Below, in pieces: positions 7,211-15,916 of a DNA stretch of 36,794 nucleotides. Positions within the stretch are counted from its first letter, which is position 1, and every line of letters starts with the position of its first letter. The stretch spans positions 1 to 36,794 of the forward strand of contig CAVAVU010000124.1 in NCBI GenBank assembly GCA_963592205.1, in the 5' to 3' direction. The position numbers were made by a program, and so were the translations under genes. The notes under the pieces are model-generated. The model was not told the origin of the DNA. It saw only the letters and a program-made list of their open reading frames with translations, and did not search any database. This DNA comes from Claveliimonas sp963592205 (GTDB lineage Bacteria > Bacillota > Clostridia > Lachnospirales > Lachnospiraceae).

Positions 7211-8647
7211 ATGTCAGTACTAAATGAATTGGAACCACAGAAAGTATTTCATTATTTTGAAGAACTGTGTAAGATTCCACATGGTTCTTACAATACAAAA
7301 GCAGTCAGCGATTACTGTATGCAGTTTGCGGCAGACAGAGGACTGGAAGCAGATCAGGATGATACCAATAATGTGATCATCCGCAAGAAAGGAACTTCTG
7401 GCTATGAGAATTCAGCACCTGTGATTATTCAGGGACATCTGGATATGGTGTGCGAGAAGATGCCTGGGGTTGAACATGATTTTGAAAAAGATCCGCTAGA
7501 TCTTCAGATTGTAGATGGTTTTGTTACTGCGAATGGAACCACACTTGGTGGGGATGACGGTATCGCAATCGCTATGGCACTGGCGGTTCTGGACAGTGAC
7601 GATATTCCGCACCCGCCGATTGAGGCAGTATTTACCACAGAGGAAGAGGTCGGTATGGAAGGTGCCCGTAATCTCGATTTTTCTAAGATCAAGGGCAATA
7701 TGGTGATTAATATTGATTCCGAAGAAGAGGGAATCCTGACAGTAGGATGCGCCGGCGGTTTCCGCTTTGATGCGCAGCTTCCAACCGCATATGAACCGGT
7801 ACAGGGAACCGTATTATCTGTCCGTATTCATGGCCTGGCAGGCGGACATTCCGGAGCAATGATCCATCTGCAGCGCGGCAATGCCAATAAACTGATGGGA
7901 CGTCTGTTGAACCACATCCGTCTGCAGCAGTCAGTTCATCTTATCGAACTTGGCGGTGGTAATAAGGATAATGTAATTCCGGCAGATCATACAACGAAGA
8001 TCGCAGTGACAGACGCAGACGCAGTGAAAGCGTTGATCCGTGAGATGGAACAGATCTGGAAACAGGAATTCGGCAAGGATGAACCGGGACTTACGGTAGA
8101 TATCACAGAGACCACTGCAGATCAGATGATGGATGAGGCAAGCACGGACCGTGTGATCGCATATCTGGATCTGATGCCGGACGGAGTTGCTGCATTTGAG
8201 CGTGAGATTGAAGGACAGGTTGAGACTTCTCTGAATGCCGGTGTCGTGAAGACAGAGGCAGAGCAGGTTGTGGTAACACATCTAGTAAGAAGCTCTGTAG
8301 AGTCTAAGAAGGCAGAATTAAAGGAACGCCTGTACCGTCTGGTACGTATGCTGGGTGCAGACGGAATCGACCGTGACGAATATCCAGCCTGGGCTTACAA
8401 GGCAGACAGTGTACTCCGTACACGGATGGTAGAAGTATTCAAAGAAGTATACGGCAAAGAGCCGCAGGTAGTGACGATTCATGCAGGACTGGAATGCGGC
8501 ATTTTCATGGGCAAACGTCCGGAACTCGACTGCGTATCCATCGGACCGGATCTGTTTGATATTCATTCATTTAACGAGCGCATGGATATCAAATCAGTAG
8601 AACGCACTTACAAATATCTGCTGGAAGTTCTGAAAGCAATGAAATAA
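7211..8647 (+). CDS. pepD: Aminoacyl-histidine dipeptidase (PepD, M20 family)
   Basis: PepD is a cytosolic metal-dependent dipeptidase (carnosinase type) that hydrolyses Xaa-His and other dipeptides. At 478 residues it matches the family. Metal and catalytic motifs are visible: GHLDMVCEK (His/Asp) at about residue 76, GGDDGIAIA at about 114, TTEEEVGMEGA with paired Glu at about 145, and HAGLECG near the C-terminus. I place the start at ATG 7211 (SVLNELEPQKVF), because GGAGAGG at 7198-7204 lies 6 bases upstream; the in-frame ATG at 7196 overlaps that site. It is divergent from ylbJ and starts a long + strand series. Confidence 0.94.
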   Translation: MSVLNELEPQKVFHYFEELCKIPHGSYNTKAVSDYCMQFAADRGLEADQDDTNNVIIRKKGTSGYENSAPVIIQGHLDMVCEKMPGVEHDFEKDPLDLQIVDGFVTANGTTLGGDDGIAIAMALAVLDSDDIPHPPIEAVFTTEEEVGMEGARNLDFSKIKGNMVINIDSEEEGILTVGCAGGFRFDAQLPTAYEPVQGTVLSVRIHGLAGGHSGAMIHLQRGNANKLMGRLLNHIRLQQSVHLIELGGGNKDNVIPADHTTKIAVTDADAVKALIREMEQIWKQEFGKDEPGLTVDITETTADQMMDEASTDRVIAYLDLMPDGVAAFEREIEGQVETSLNAGVVKTEAEQVVVTHLVRSSVESKKAELKERLYRLVRMLGADGIDRDEYPAWAYKADSVLRTRMVEVFKEVYGKEPQVVTIHAGLECGIFMGKRPELDCVSIGPDLFDIHSFNERMDIKSVERTYKYLLEVLKAMK

Positions 8648-8701
8648 TGCATAGGATAATAAAAAAGGCTGGACGGCAGATTGAGAAAAAGGAACTTAAA
8701 G

Positions 8702-9391
8702 ATGCTCAGGCTCCTGTTGATTCTGGCATTTGTCTGTACAAACGGGGCGCATACCCTGTATGAGGAAAGTAAGATCAATACAAGAGAGAAGCTGGGAATA
8801 GAGGACGCGCAGTATCGGCGTGAATTCTATTCTCCGGCTATGAAAGAGGACAGGGATGCATGGTCAGATTCCTGTCTTTCTTTTTTGACAAAGGTAGAGC
8901 GTGACAGTATCTATTTTCCGATACCGGAGTCAGAGGCCGATCATACGCTGACGGTATCCTATGTGGATTCCTGGATGGCAGACAGAGAATATAAGGGAAA
9001 GAGCGGGCATGAGGGAACGGATATTATGGCGGATAAGAATGAGCGTGGACTGTACCCTGTAATCAGTATATCAGACGGCGTGATCACGAATATCGGCTGG
9101 CTGGAAAAGGGCGGATACCGCATTGGGATTACTTCGCCATCCGGTGTTTATTTTTATTATGCACATCTGGAATCCTATGCGGAGATCAAAGAAGGCGATC
9201 AGGTACAGGCAGGGGAAATGTTGGGTTTCATGGGGGATTCCGGTTATGGAGAGGAAGGGACGACAGGGCGGTTCCCGGTACATCTGCATCTGGGGATCTA
9301 TGCATTTGAAAATGGAAAAGAGATCAGCGTGAATCCCTATTATCTTCTGCGCACGCTGGAAGACAAAACATTGAAATATTACTACATATAG
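8702..9391 (+). CDS. Membrane-anchored or secreted M23 (LytM) family peptidase
   Basis: This 229-residue protein has an N-terminal hydrophobic segment (LRLLLILAFVCTNGA) that serves as signal peptide or anchor, then a poorly conserved linker, then an M23 domain from about residue 80. HEGTDI gives the first zinc ligands (H-x3-D), and HLHLGIY is the H-x-H motif; YYAHLESY lies between. M23 enzymes cut peptidoglycan cross-bridges or stem peptides outside the membrane, and the metal ligands look intact, so it is probably active. An in-frame TTG at 8681 could add seven residues; ATG 8702 has AAAAGGA at 8 bases and is preferred. It follows pepD closely and may be co-transcribed. The cell-wall substrate is unknown. 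Confidence 0.85.
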   Translation: MLRLLLILAFVCTNGAHTLYEESKINTREKLGIEDAQYRREFYSPAMKEDRDAWSDSCLSFLTKVERDSIYFPIPESEADHTLTVSYVDSWMADREYKGKSGHEGTDIMADKNERGLYPVISISDGVITNIGWLEKGGYRIGITSPSGVYFYYAHLESYAEIKEGDQVQAGEMLGFMGDSGYGEEGTTGRFPVHLHLGIYAFENGKEISVNPYYLLRTLEDKTLKYYYI

Positions 9392-9399
9392 AGTATAAT
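9371..9399 (+). promoter_or_regulatory. Sigma-A promoter for rsmF, overlapping the end of the M23 gene
   Basis: TTGAAA at 9371-9376 and TATAAT at 9394-9399 are separated by 17 bases. The -35 box lies in the last codons of the M23 peptidase gene and the -10 box just after its stop. It would let rsmF and the genes downstream be transcribed independently of pepD. Confidence 0.75.
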
Positions 9400-9417
9400 A
9401 TGACGGTGTATACAAAG

Positions 9418-9446
9418 GATGCCGTATCATGCATTTCACAGGCATC
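9418..9446 (+). other. Leader hairpin upstream of rsmF
   Basis: GATGCC (9418-9423) and GGCATC (9441-9446) can pair around a 17-base loop, ending 5 bases before the GGAGG ribosome site of rsmF. No T-run follows. It could modulate translation initiation; the evidence is only the complementarity. Confidence 0.3.
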
Positions 9447-9461
9447 TGAATGGAGGAAATG

Positions 9462-10859
9462 ATGTATTTACCGGAAAAGTTTGAAAGAAAAATGCGAGAT
9501 ATCCTGGGAGACGAATATCAGGAATATGTAGATTGTTATGAAGCACCCCGCTATTACGGGCTGCGTGTGAATACGAAGAAAATATCAGTAGAGGACTTTG
9601 TCCGGATCTGTCCATTTGAAATCCGTCCGGTACCGTGGATTGAGAATGGATTTTATTATGATGGAACACAGATCTCACCGGCGAAGCATCCATACTATGC
9701 TGCGGGATTATACTATCTGCAGGAACCAAGTGCTATGACTCCGGCGAACCGTTTGCCGGTCGAACCGGGTGACCGAGTGCTGGATGTATGTGCGGCACCG
9801 GGAGGCAAGGCGACCGAACTTGGAGCAAAGCTGCAGGGGCAGGGTGTGCTTATCGCCAATGACATCAGCAGTTCCAGAGCCAAGGGACTGTTAAAGAATA
9901 TAGAAATGTTTGGAATCGGCAATGTGCTGGTACTCAGCGAAGAACCGGGCAGGCTTGTGGAGTATTTCAGAGGATATTTTGACAAGATCCTGATCGATGC
10001 ACCATGCTCCGGAGAAGGTATGTTCCGAAAGGATAAGAAGATGGTCAAAGCCTGGGAAGAACACGGACCGGAATTCTTCAGCAAATTGCAGAGAAGTATC
10101 ATTACACAGGCTGCTGAGATGTTACGACCTGGTGGCATGCTGCTTTATTCTACCTGTACGTTTGACGGATTGGAGAATGAAGGAACAATTGGTTATCTGT
10201 TAGAACAGTATCCAGAGTTCACGATTGAAGAGATCCGCCCATATGAGGGGTTCTGCGAAGGCATGCCAAGACTCTGGAAGGAAGAAGATTTGCAGGATCT
10301 CAAGAAGACGGTACGTATTTTCCCGCATAAGATGAAGGGCGAGGGACATTACATCGCGCTGTTGAGAAAGAATGGCGAACATGAGACGGTATCTGGCGGC
10401 AGCAAGAAGCGTCCGAAGAAACTTGCCGAAGAGTTGGAAACATTTCTGGCACAGGTGGACTGGGAAAAAGCCGGCATTGATTTTAAGCGGGAACAGTTAG
10501 AATTTCACGGAGAGCGCGTGTATTATATGCCGGAGAACCTTCCGGATATGGTGGGTATCCGTTTCTTACGTACCGGACTTCTTATGGGAGAACTTAAGAA
10601 GAACCGCTTTGAACCGAGCCAGGCGCTGGCGATGTGCCTGAACCTGGATGCGTATACAGACTGCATTTCACTTCCGGTGGATGACGACCGTGTGGTGCGT
10701 TATTTGAAAGGTGAGACACTGGACATGGAAGATGTGATCGGACCTAAGAAAAAGGGATGGCATCTGTTCTGCGTAGACGGCTATCCATTAGGATGGGGCA
10801 AGCTTGCATCCGGAACGCTTAAGAATAAATATCTGCCGGGCTGGAGATGGCAGTCCTGA
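9462..10859 (+). CDS. RsmF/RsmB-type rRNA cytosine-C5 methyltransferase
   Basis: This is a SAM-dependent 5-methylcytosine methyltransferase of the NOL1/NOP2/Sun family, with the C-terminal RNA-binding extension typical of RsmF. The SAM loop is CAAPGGKATELGAKL at about residues 109-123. The two catalytic cysteines are in DAPCSGEGMF (about 180) and YSTCTFDGLENEG (about 230). The last 150 residues form the PUA-like part containing ALAMCLNLDAY and the WHLFCVDGYPLGWGK ending. Several ATGs are possible (9450, 9459, 9462); GGAGG at 9452-9456 best serves 9462, giving 465 residues. The modified rRNA position cannot be told from sequence, so no symbol is assigned. Confidence 0.9.
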   Translation: MYLPEKFERKMRDILGDEYQEYVDCYEAPRYYGLRVNTKKISVEDFVRICPFEIRPVPWIENGFYYDGTQISPAKHPYYAAGLYYLQEPSAMTPANRLPVEPGDRVLDVCAAPGGKATELGAKLQGQGVLIANDISSSRAKGLLKNIEMFGIGNVLVLSEEPGRLVEYFRGYFDKILIDAPCSGEGMFRKDKKMVKAWEEHGPEFFSKLQRSIITQAAEMLRPGGMLLYSTCTFDGLENEGTIGYLLEQYPEFTIEEIRPYEGFCEGMPRLWKEEDLQDLKKTVRIFPHKMKGEGHYIALLRKNGEHETVSGGSKKRPKKLAEELETFLAQVDWEKAGIDFKREQLEFHGERVYYMPENLPDMVGIRFLRTGLLMGELKKNRFEPSQALAMCLNLDAYTDCISLPVDDDRVVRYLKGETLDMEDVIGPKKKGWHLFCVDGYPLGWGKLASGTLKNKYLPGWRWQS

Positions 10860-10896
10860 CAGAGAGATAAGATAAGTAAGATAGGGATGGAATCCG

Positions 10897-11607
10897 ATGA
10901 TAAGACTGGATAAGTATCTGGCAGATATGGGGGTTGGTACCCGTTCTGCGGTAAAGCAAATGATCCGGAAAGGACAGGTAATGGTCAATCATGAAACTGC
11001 TGCCAAACCGGAGTTAAAGATTGATGAACAGAAAGACCAGGTGGAGGTAAATGGACAAACGATAGGCTATGCAGCTTTTGAGTACTATATGCTCCATAAG
11101 CCTGCGGGTGTCGTGTCCGCAACGGAGGATAAGCGTGATAAGACGGTGATCGATCTGATCGAGAGTCGGAAGCGGAAAGATCTGTTCCCGGTGGGAAGGC
11201 TGGACAAAGATACGGAAGGACTGCTGCTGATCACCAATGACGGCACACTGGCGCACCGACTTCTGGCACCGAAGAAGCATGTAGATAAGGTCTACTATGC
11301 AAAAGTACATGGACAGGTTACCGAAGAGACGGTTCGTCAGTTTGAGGAAGGACTGAATATCGGAACAACTGAGGCAGAAGAATGGACAAGACCTGCAAAG
11401 CTTGTGATCGTACATTCCGGTGAGGATTCCGAGATCCGTCTGACGATTCAGGAAGGTAAATTCCATCAGGTGAAGCGGATGTTTCAGGCTGTTGGTATGG
11501 AAGTCACCTACCTGAAACGCGAATCTATGGGAAGTCTTGTGCTGGATGAGACATTGGAGCCTGGTGAATACCGGGAACTTACAACGGAAGAACTGGAGAA
11601 TTTATGA
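10897..11607 (+). CDS. RsuA/RluB/RluE-type rRNA pseudouridine synthase
   Basis: This 236-residue enzyme isomerises a specific uridine of rRNA. An N-terminal S4 RNA-binding domain (RLDKYLADMGVGTRSAVKQMI) covers about residues 2-60. The catalytic domain has GRLDKDTEGLLLITNDG with the conserved Asp at about residue 102, and the later GKFHQVKRMF segment. The end overlaps the start of the HAD gene by four bases (ATGA), so the two are translationally coupled. The small size and single S4 domain suit an RsuA-like 16S enzyme acting on position 516, but the target is inferred from the family. Confidence 0.92.
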   Translation: MIRLDKYLADMGVGTRSAVKQMIRKGQVMVNHETAAKPELKIDEQKDQVEVNGQTIGYAAFEYYMLHKPAGVVSATEDKRDKTVIDLIESRKRKDLFPVGRLDKDTEGLLLITNDGTLAHRLLAPKKHVDKVYYAKVHGQVTEETVRQFEEGLNIGTTEAEEWTRPAKLVIVHSGEDSEIRLTIQEGKFHQVKRMFQAVGMEVTYLKRESMGSLVLDETLEPGEYRELTTEELENL

Positions 11608-12278
11608 ATAAATACGAAGAGATTATGAAAGATACAGATGCCGTACTGTTTGACATGGATGGAACATTGATTGATTCCATGTGGGTATGGGCTGCGGTAG
11701 ATGAAGAATTCTATGAAAGATACGGATTGACGGAGCCCGATGACTTCTATGAGCAAATGGAAGGCAAGAGCTTTACAGAAGTAGCGAAGCTTTATCTGGA
11801 TGCATTTCCGGAGATTCCGTTTACATTGGAAGAACTGCAGCAGGAATGGACCAGAATGGCATATGAAAAATATACAACCGAAGTGCCGTTAAAAGAAGGC
11901 GTGAGAGAATTTATCACCACGCTGAAAGAACGAGGGATCAAACTTGGAATCGGCACAAGCAATGGAAGGGAGCTTGTAGATGCGACCTTACAGGCATTGG
12001 ATATCGAACAGTATTTTGATTCGGTTCATACTTCCTGCGAGGTGGAGACAGGGAAACCATCACCGGATATCTATCTGCTGGTCGCAGAAGATCTTGGTGT
12101 GGATCCGTCAAGATGCCTGGTGTTTGAGGATGTGCCGAACGGAATCCTTGCAGGAAAGAATGCAGGCATGAGAACCTGCGCAGTCTATGACCAATATTCC
12201 CGCGATCAGGAAGACAGGAAAAAAGAATTAGCAGATTATTATATCGATAGTTATACAGAACTTGGGAGTGCAGAGTAG
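11604..12278 (+). CDS. HAD-superfamily phosphatase/phosphomutase-like protein
   Basis: This 224-residue HAD subfamily IA protein has motif I DMDGTLIDS at about residues 16-24 (the nucleophile is the first Asp), an alpha-helical cap, motif II in GIGTSNGRE, motif III Lys in ETGKPSPDIY, and motif IV in VFEDVPNGILAGKNAGM. The architecture resembles beta-phosphoglucomutase and phosphoglycolate or sugar-phosphate phosphatases; the substrate cannot be decided. It overlaps the pseudouridine synthase by 4 bases and touches the YgiQ gene, so it belongs to the same operon. Confidence 0.88.
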   Translation: MNKYEEIMKDTDAVLFDMDGTLIDSMWVWAAVDEEFYERYGLTEPDDFYEQMEGKSFTEVAKLYLDAFPEIPFTLEELQQEWTRMAYEKYTTEVPLKEGVREFITTLKERGIKLGIGTSNGRELVDATLQALDIEQYFDSVHTSCEVETGKPSPDIYLLVAEDLGVDPSRCLVFEDVPNGILAGKNAGMRTCAVYDQYSRDQEDRKKELADYYIDSYTELGSAE

Positions 12279-14236
12279 TGATGGAACAGGGATTTTTACC
12301 GATTTGCAAAGAGGATATGGAGAAGCGCGGCTGGACACAGTTGGATTTTGTCTATGTGTCGGGCGATGCTTACGTGGATCATCCGTCTTTTGGACCTGCG
12401 ATCATCAGTCGTATACTGGAAGCGTATGGTTACAAAGTCGGCATCATTGCACAGCCGGACTGGAAGGATAAGAACAGTGTGACAATCCTTGGGGAGCCGA
12501 GACTTGGATTTTTAGTCTCTGCCGGTAATATGGATTCCATGGTGAATCATTATTCGGTATCTAAGAAGCGGAGACGGTCAGATGCATATACGCCGGGTGG
12601 CGAGGCAGGACACAGACCGGATTACGCTGCCGTCGTCTATGGTAATCTGATCCGTCAGACGTACAAGCATACACCGATCATTCTGGGAGGAATCGAAGCA
12701 AGTCTCCGCAGAATGGCGCATTACGATTACTGGTCCAATAAGCTAAAACGATCCATTCTGCTGGATTCCGGTGCGGATATCATTTCTTACGGAATGGGAG
12801 AACGGTCGATCATTGCAATCGCAGAAGCGTTGGATGCCGGGCTGGATGTAAAAGATATTACGTATATTGACGGTACGGTATGTAAGGTAAAGGATCTGGA
12901 AAGTGTCTATGATTATATCAAGCTTCCGTCTTATGAGGATCTGAAAGCAGACAAACTGGAATATGCCAGAAGCTTTTATACCCAGTATTGCAATACAGAC
13001 CCGTTTTCGGGGAAACGTCTGGTAGAGCCATATAACGATCATCTGTACGTGGTACAGAATCCGCCGTCCAAGCCATTGACTACGGAGGAAATGGATCAGG
13101 TCTACAGCTATCCATACATGCGGACCTGGCATCCGTCTTATGATGTGGCGGGTGGAGTTCCTGCGATTCAGGAAGTGAAGTTCAGTCTGATCAGTAACCG
13201 TGGATGCTTTGGCGGCTGCAGTTTCTGTGCACTGACGTTCCATCAGGGACGGATCATTCAGACCAGAAGCCATGAATCGTTGGTGGAAGAAGCGAAGATG
13301 ATGACACAGGATAAGGACTTTAAGGGTTATATCCATGATGTCGGAGGACCGACAGCGAATTTTCGTGCGCCATCGTGTCAGAAACAGATGACCAAAGGAG
13401 TGTGCCCGAATAAGCAGTGTCTGTTCCCGAAACCATGCAAAAATCTGCGCGCAGACCACAAAGACTACATAAAATTATTACGTAAACTCAGAAACCTGGA
13501 CGGAGTAAAAAAGGTATTTATCCGGTCAGGAATCCGGTTTGATTATGTACTGGCAGATCCGGATGATGCATTTTTAAGAGAATTGTGTGAGTATCATGTC
13601 AGCGGTCAGTTAAAGGTAGCGCCGGAGCATGTGTCTGATCCGGTATTGCAGAAAATGGGCAAGCCGGAGTACAGCGTGTATCAGAAGTTTGTGGAGAAAT
13701 ATAACCAGATGAACAAAAAGCTCCACAAGGATCAGTATCTTGTACCATATCTGATGTCATCACATCCGGGCTCCACATTAAAAGAAGCGGTGAATCTGGC
13801 AGAGCATCTGCGTGACTTTGGCTATATGCCGGAGCAGGTACAGGATTTTTATCCGACACCATCGACACTTTCTACCTGTATGTATTACACAGGGGTGGAT
13901 CCGCGTAATATGCAGCCGGTCTATGTGCCGAAGAATCCGCATGAGAAGGCAATGCAGCGGGCGCTTATTCAGTACCGCGATCCGAAGAATTATGATCTGG
14001 TAATGGAAGCGTTGAAAAAGACCGGGCGCATGGATCTTGTGGGGTATGATAAACGTTGTCTGATCCGGCCGGAGAAGGGGAAATCCGGCGGCTGGTCTGA
14101 TAAGAATAAGTCTGGCAAGCGGTCAGAAAAAGGCGGACGACCGGAAAACGGTAATCGAAACAGCGGAAAGAATACACGCGATAACACACAGAAGAAAAAA
14201 CATATTCGTAACGTGCATAAACGTAAAAAGAAATAA
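12278..14236 (+). CDS. YgiQ family radical SAM protein
   Basis: This 652-residue radical SAM protein is of the YgiQ family (UPF0313), whose reaction is not established. The N-terminal domain (about 1-290) resembles a cobalamin-binding-like fold with GIEASLRRMAHYDYWSNKLKRS. The iron-sulfur motif CxxxCxxC is in RGCFGGCSFCAL (Cys310, 314, 317). A second Cys-rich stretch, CPNKQCLFPKPC, is at about residues 375-390. The last 55 residues are strongly basic and low complexity (Gly/Lys/Asn/Arg), suggesting an RNA- or ribosome-associated tail. The start is GTG 12278, overlapping the HAD stop by one base, or ATG 12281. Its place among rRNA-modifying genes is suggestive but does not prove an RNA substrate. 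Confidence 0.93.
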   Translation: MMEQGFLPICKEDMEKRGWTQLDFVYVSGDAYVDHPSFGPAIISRILEAYGYKVGIIAQPDWKDKNSVTILGEPRLGFLVSAGNMDSMVNHYSVSKKRRRSDAYTPGGEAGHRPDYAAVVYGNLIRQTYKHTPIILGGIEASLRRMAHYDYWSNKLKRSILLDSGADIISYGMGERSIIAIAEALDAGLDVKDITYIDGTVCKVKDLESVYDYIKLPSYEDLKADKLEYARSFYTQYCNTDPFSGKRLVEPYNDHLYVVQNPPSKPLTTEEMDQVYSYPYMRTWHPSYDVAGGVPAIQEVKFSLISNRGCFGGCSFCALTFHQGRIIQTRSHESLVEEAKMMTQDKDFKGYIHDVGGPTANFRAPSCQKQMTKGVCPNKQCLFPKPCKNLRADHKDYIKLLRKLRNLDGVKKVFIRSGIRFDYVLADPDDAFLRELCEYHVSGQLKVAPEHVSDPVLQKMGKPEYSVYQKFVEKYNQMNKKLHKDQYLVPYLMSSHPGSTLKEAVNLAEHLRDFGYMPEQVQDFYPTPSTLSTCMYYTGVDPRNMQPVYVPKNPHEKAMQRALIQYRDPKNYDLVMEALKKTGRMDLVGYDKRCLIRPEKGKSGGWSDKNKSGKRSEKGGRPENGNRNSGKNTRDNTQKKKHIRNVHKRKKK

Positions 14237-14277
14237 CAGAAGAAATAGCAGAATAAATCAGGGAGTGACAGGGGAAG

Positions 14278-14856
14278 ATGAAGAAAGTAACAAAGGGAAA
14301 AGCAGGATATCTTGCTGAAAAGAAAAAAAGATTAGGATTACAGGCACTGGCAGAATTTGCCGTAGTTGCGCTGATCCTGGTCATTGGATATGTGATCACG
14401 AAGACGAGACTGAATCTTTTTACAGTTGTGGCAATCGTAGGCTGTCTTCCGGCAGCGCGTGTGCTGGTGGAATTTATCGCAATGTTTCCGTATAAGAGCA
14501 TCGAGGGAAAGGTACAGCGTGAGATTGATGAGAAAGGCGCACTGCTTACCAGAGCGTATGACATGGTGATCACGGATGGAGAACATATCATGCCGGTCAG
14601 TGCAGTGGCAATTTCCAACCACAAAGTATTTGGCTATGCGCCGAATCCAAAGACAGATCCGGAGATGGCTGCAGCGTACATGAAACAGCTTCTTGCAAAG
14701 GCAGGTCTGGAACCGTCTACGGTAAAAGTATTTGCCGAGTATGTACCGTTCCTGTCCAGAGTGGAAGGGCTGAACAGCATGATGGAGATCAGTCAGTCTG
14801 CAGATCAGAAGCTGGAGCGACGTATCCGCCGGAAGATACTGAATGTATCTATGTAA
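14278..14856 (+). CDS. Unrecognised two-helix membrane protein
   Basis: I do not recognise this 192-residue protein. After a basic N-terminus (about 1-20), two adjacent hydrophobic segments are visible (about 22-42, ALAEFAVVALILVIGYVI, and 47-68, VVAIVGCLPAARVLVEFIAMF), forming a hairpin. The remaining 120 residues are soluble, mixed alpha/beta, with DMVITDGEHIMPVSAVAISN and FAEYVPFLSRVEGLNSM, and end in a basic helix. The positive-inside rule favours both ends in the cytoplasm. GGGAGTGACAGGGG precedes the ATG. It lies between the YgiQ gene and an RluA-type synthase and is probably co-transcribed. Confidence 0.75.
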   Translation: MKKVTKGKAGYLAEKKKRLGLQALAEFAVVALILVIGYVITKTRLNLFTVVAIVGCLPAARVLVEFIAMFPYKSIEGKVQREIDEKGALLTRAYDMVITDGEHIMPVSAVAISNHKVFGYAPNPKTDPEMAAAYMKQLLAKAGLEPSTVKVFAEYVPFLSRVEGLNSMMEISQSADQKLERRIRRKILNVSM

Positions 14857-14910
14857 AGAAAATACGGTATTATTCAGTATTAAAATTATCAAAATCATAA
14901 CAGGTGACGA

Positions 14911-15885
14911 ATGAGAGAATTAATCATATCGAAAAATGAAGCGAATCAGAGACTGGACAAGTATCTTGCTAAATATCTGAATCAGGCTCCGACAAGCTTT
15001 ATCTATAAAATGTTAAGAAAAAAGAATATCGTGCTGAACGGGAAGAAAGCTGCAGGCAAGGAAAAGCTACAGGCAGGAGATTCCGTAAAATTGTTTCTCG
15101 CAGAAGAGACGATTGAGAAGTTTATCGAACAGAAGCAGACTACATGCAAGAAGCTTCCGGGACATATGCCGGAGGTGATCTACGAGGATGCGGACATTCT
15201 ATTATTAAATAAACCGGTGGGCATGTTATCTCAGAAAGCAGATCCGTCTGATATATCGGTAGTTGAGTATATTACCGAATATCTGTTAGAAAGCGGACAG
15301 CTTACGGAGGCAGATCTTCATACGTTTCATCCGGGAATCTGCAACCGGCTTGACCGCAATACATCCGGACTCATCGCAGCAGGAAAAAGTCTTGCGGGAC
15401 TGCAGGAGTTAAGTCAGGGACTTCATGACCGTACATTTCGCAAGTATTACCATTGTCTGGTAAAAGGGAATGTAGATAAGCAGATTCATCTGAATGGCTA
15501 TCTGAAGAAAGATCACAGAACAAACCGTGTTACGGTAATCCAGACTCCGGATACGGATGCACTGCCAATTGAGACAGAATACTGTCCACTGAAATCGAAC
15601 GGTAAATATACGCTGCTGGAAGTACATCTGATCACAGGTAAGACGCATCAGATCCGTGCACATCTTGCATCGGCAGGACATCCGCTTATCGGTGATTATA
15701 AATACGGAGACAGGGCGTTGAATGACCGGTTCCGTGATAAATATGGATTAAAATCACAGTTATTACACGCATATCGTTTGGAATTTCCGGAGCTTGACGG
15801 GGCACTGAAAGAAGTTTCGGGACAGGCATTTATCGCAGAGGAACCTGCATTATTCCAGCGGATTGTAACGGACTGTGTGAGATAA
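14911..15885 (+). CDS. RluA-family 23S rRNA pseudouridine synthase (RluC/RluD type)
   Basis: This 324-residue enzyme has an N-terminal S4 domain (NQRLDKYLAKYLNQAP, about residues 10-25, up to about 75) and an RluA catalytic domain. The catalytic Asp is in CNRLDRNTSGLIAAGKS at about residue 150. HLITGKTHQIRAHLASAGHPLIGDYKYG at about 243-270 is the C-terminal signature of the family (quoted here as positions; key residues T-HQIR-H and GD-YG). It converts uridines in 23S rRNA helices; which positions is not decidable. It is a separate family from the RsuA-type gene at 10897, so the operon codes for two different synthases. Confidence 0.93.
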   Translation: MRELIISKNEANQRLDKYLAKYLNQAPTSFIYKMLRKKNIVLNGKKAAGKEKLQAGDSVKLFLAEETIEKFIEQKQTTCKKLPGHMPEVIYEDADILLLNKPVGMLSQKADPSDISVVEYITEYLLESGQLTEADLHTFHPGICNRLDRNTSGLIAAGKSLAGLQELSQGLHDRTFRKYYHCLVKGNVDKQIHLNGYLKKDHRTNRVTVIQTPDTDALPIETEYCPLKSNGKYTLLEVHLITGKTHQIRAHLASAGHPLIGDYKYGDRALNDRFRDKYGLKSQLLHAYRLEFPELDGALKEVSGQAFIAEEPALFQRIVTDCVR

Positions 15886-15916
15886 AATGGTAATAAGGAT
15901 ATAGGGACTATAAATA

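Noticed and set aside
12743..13459. 238-codon open frame on the - strand
   Set aside because: It lies wholly within the YgiQ gene and shows no recognisable protein features.
13965..14624. 219-codon Ser/Thr-rich - strand frame across the YgiQ tail and the next gene
   Set aside because: Its composition is explained by the reverse complement of Lys/Gly-rich codons; two well-supported + strand genes overlap it.
14857..14910. AATAC/GTATT imperfect repeat before the RluA-type gene
   Set aside because: Five-base AT-rich arms in an AT-rich gap; expected by chance, no T-run or promoter boxes.
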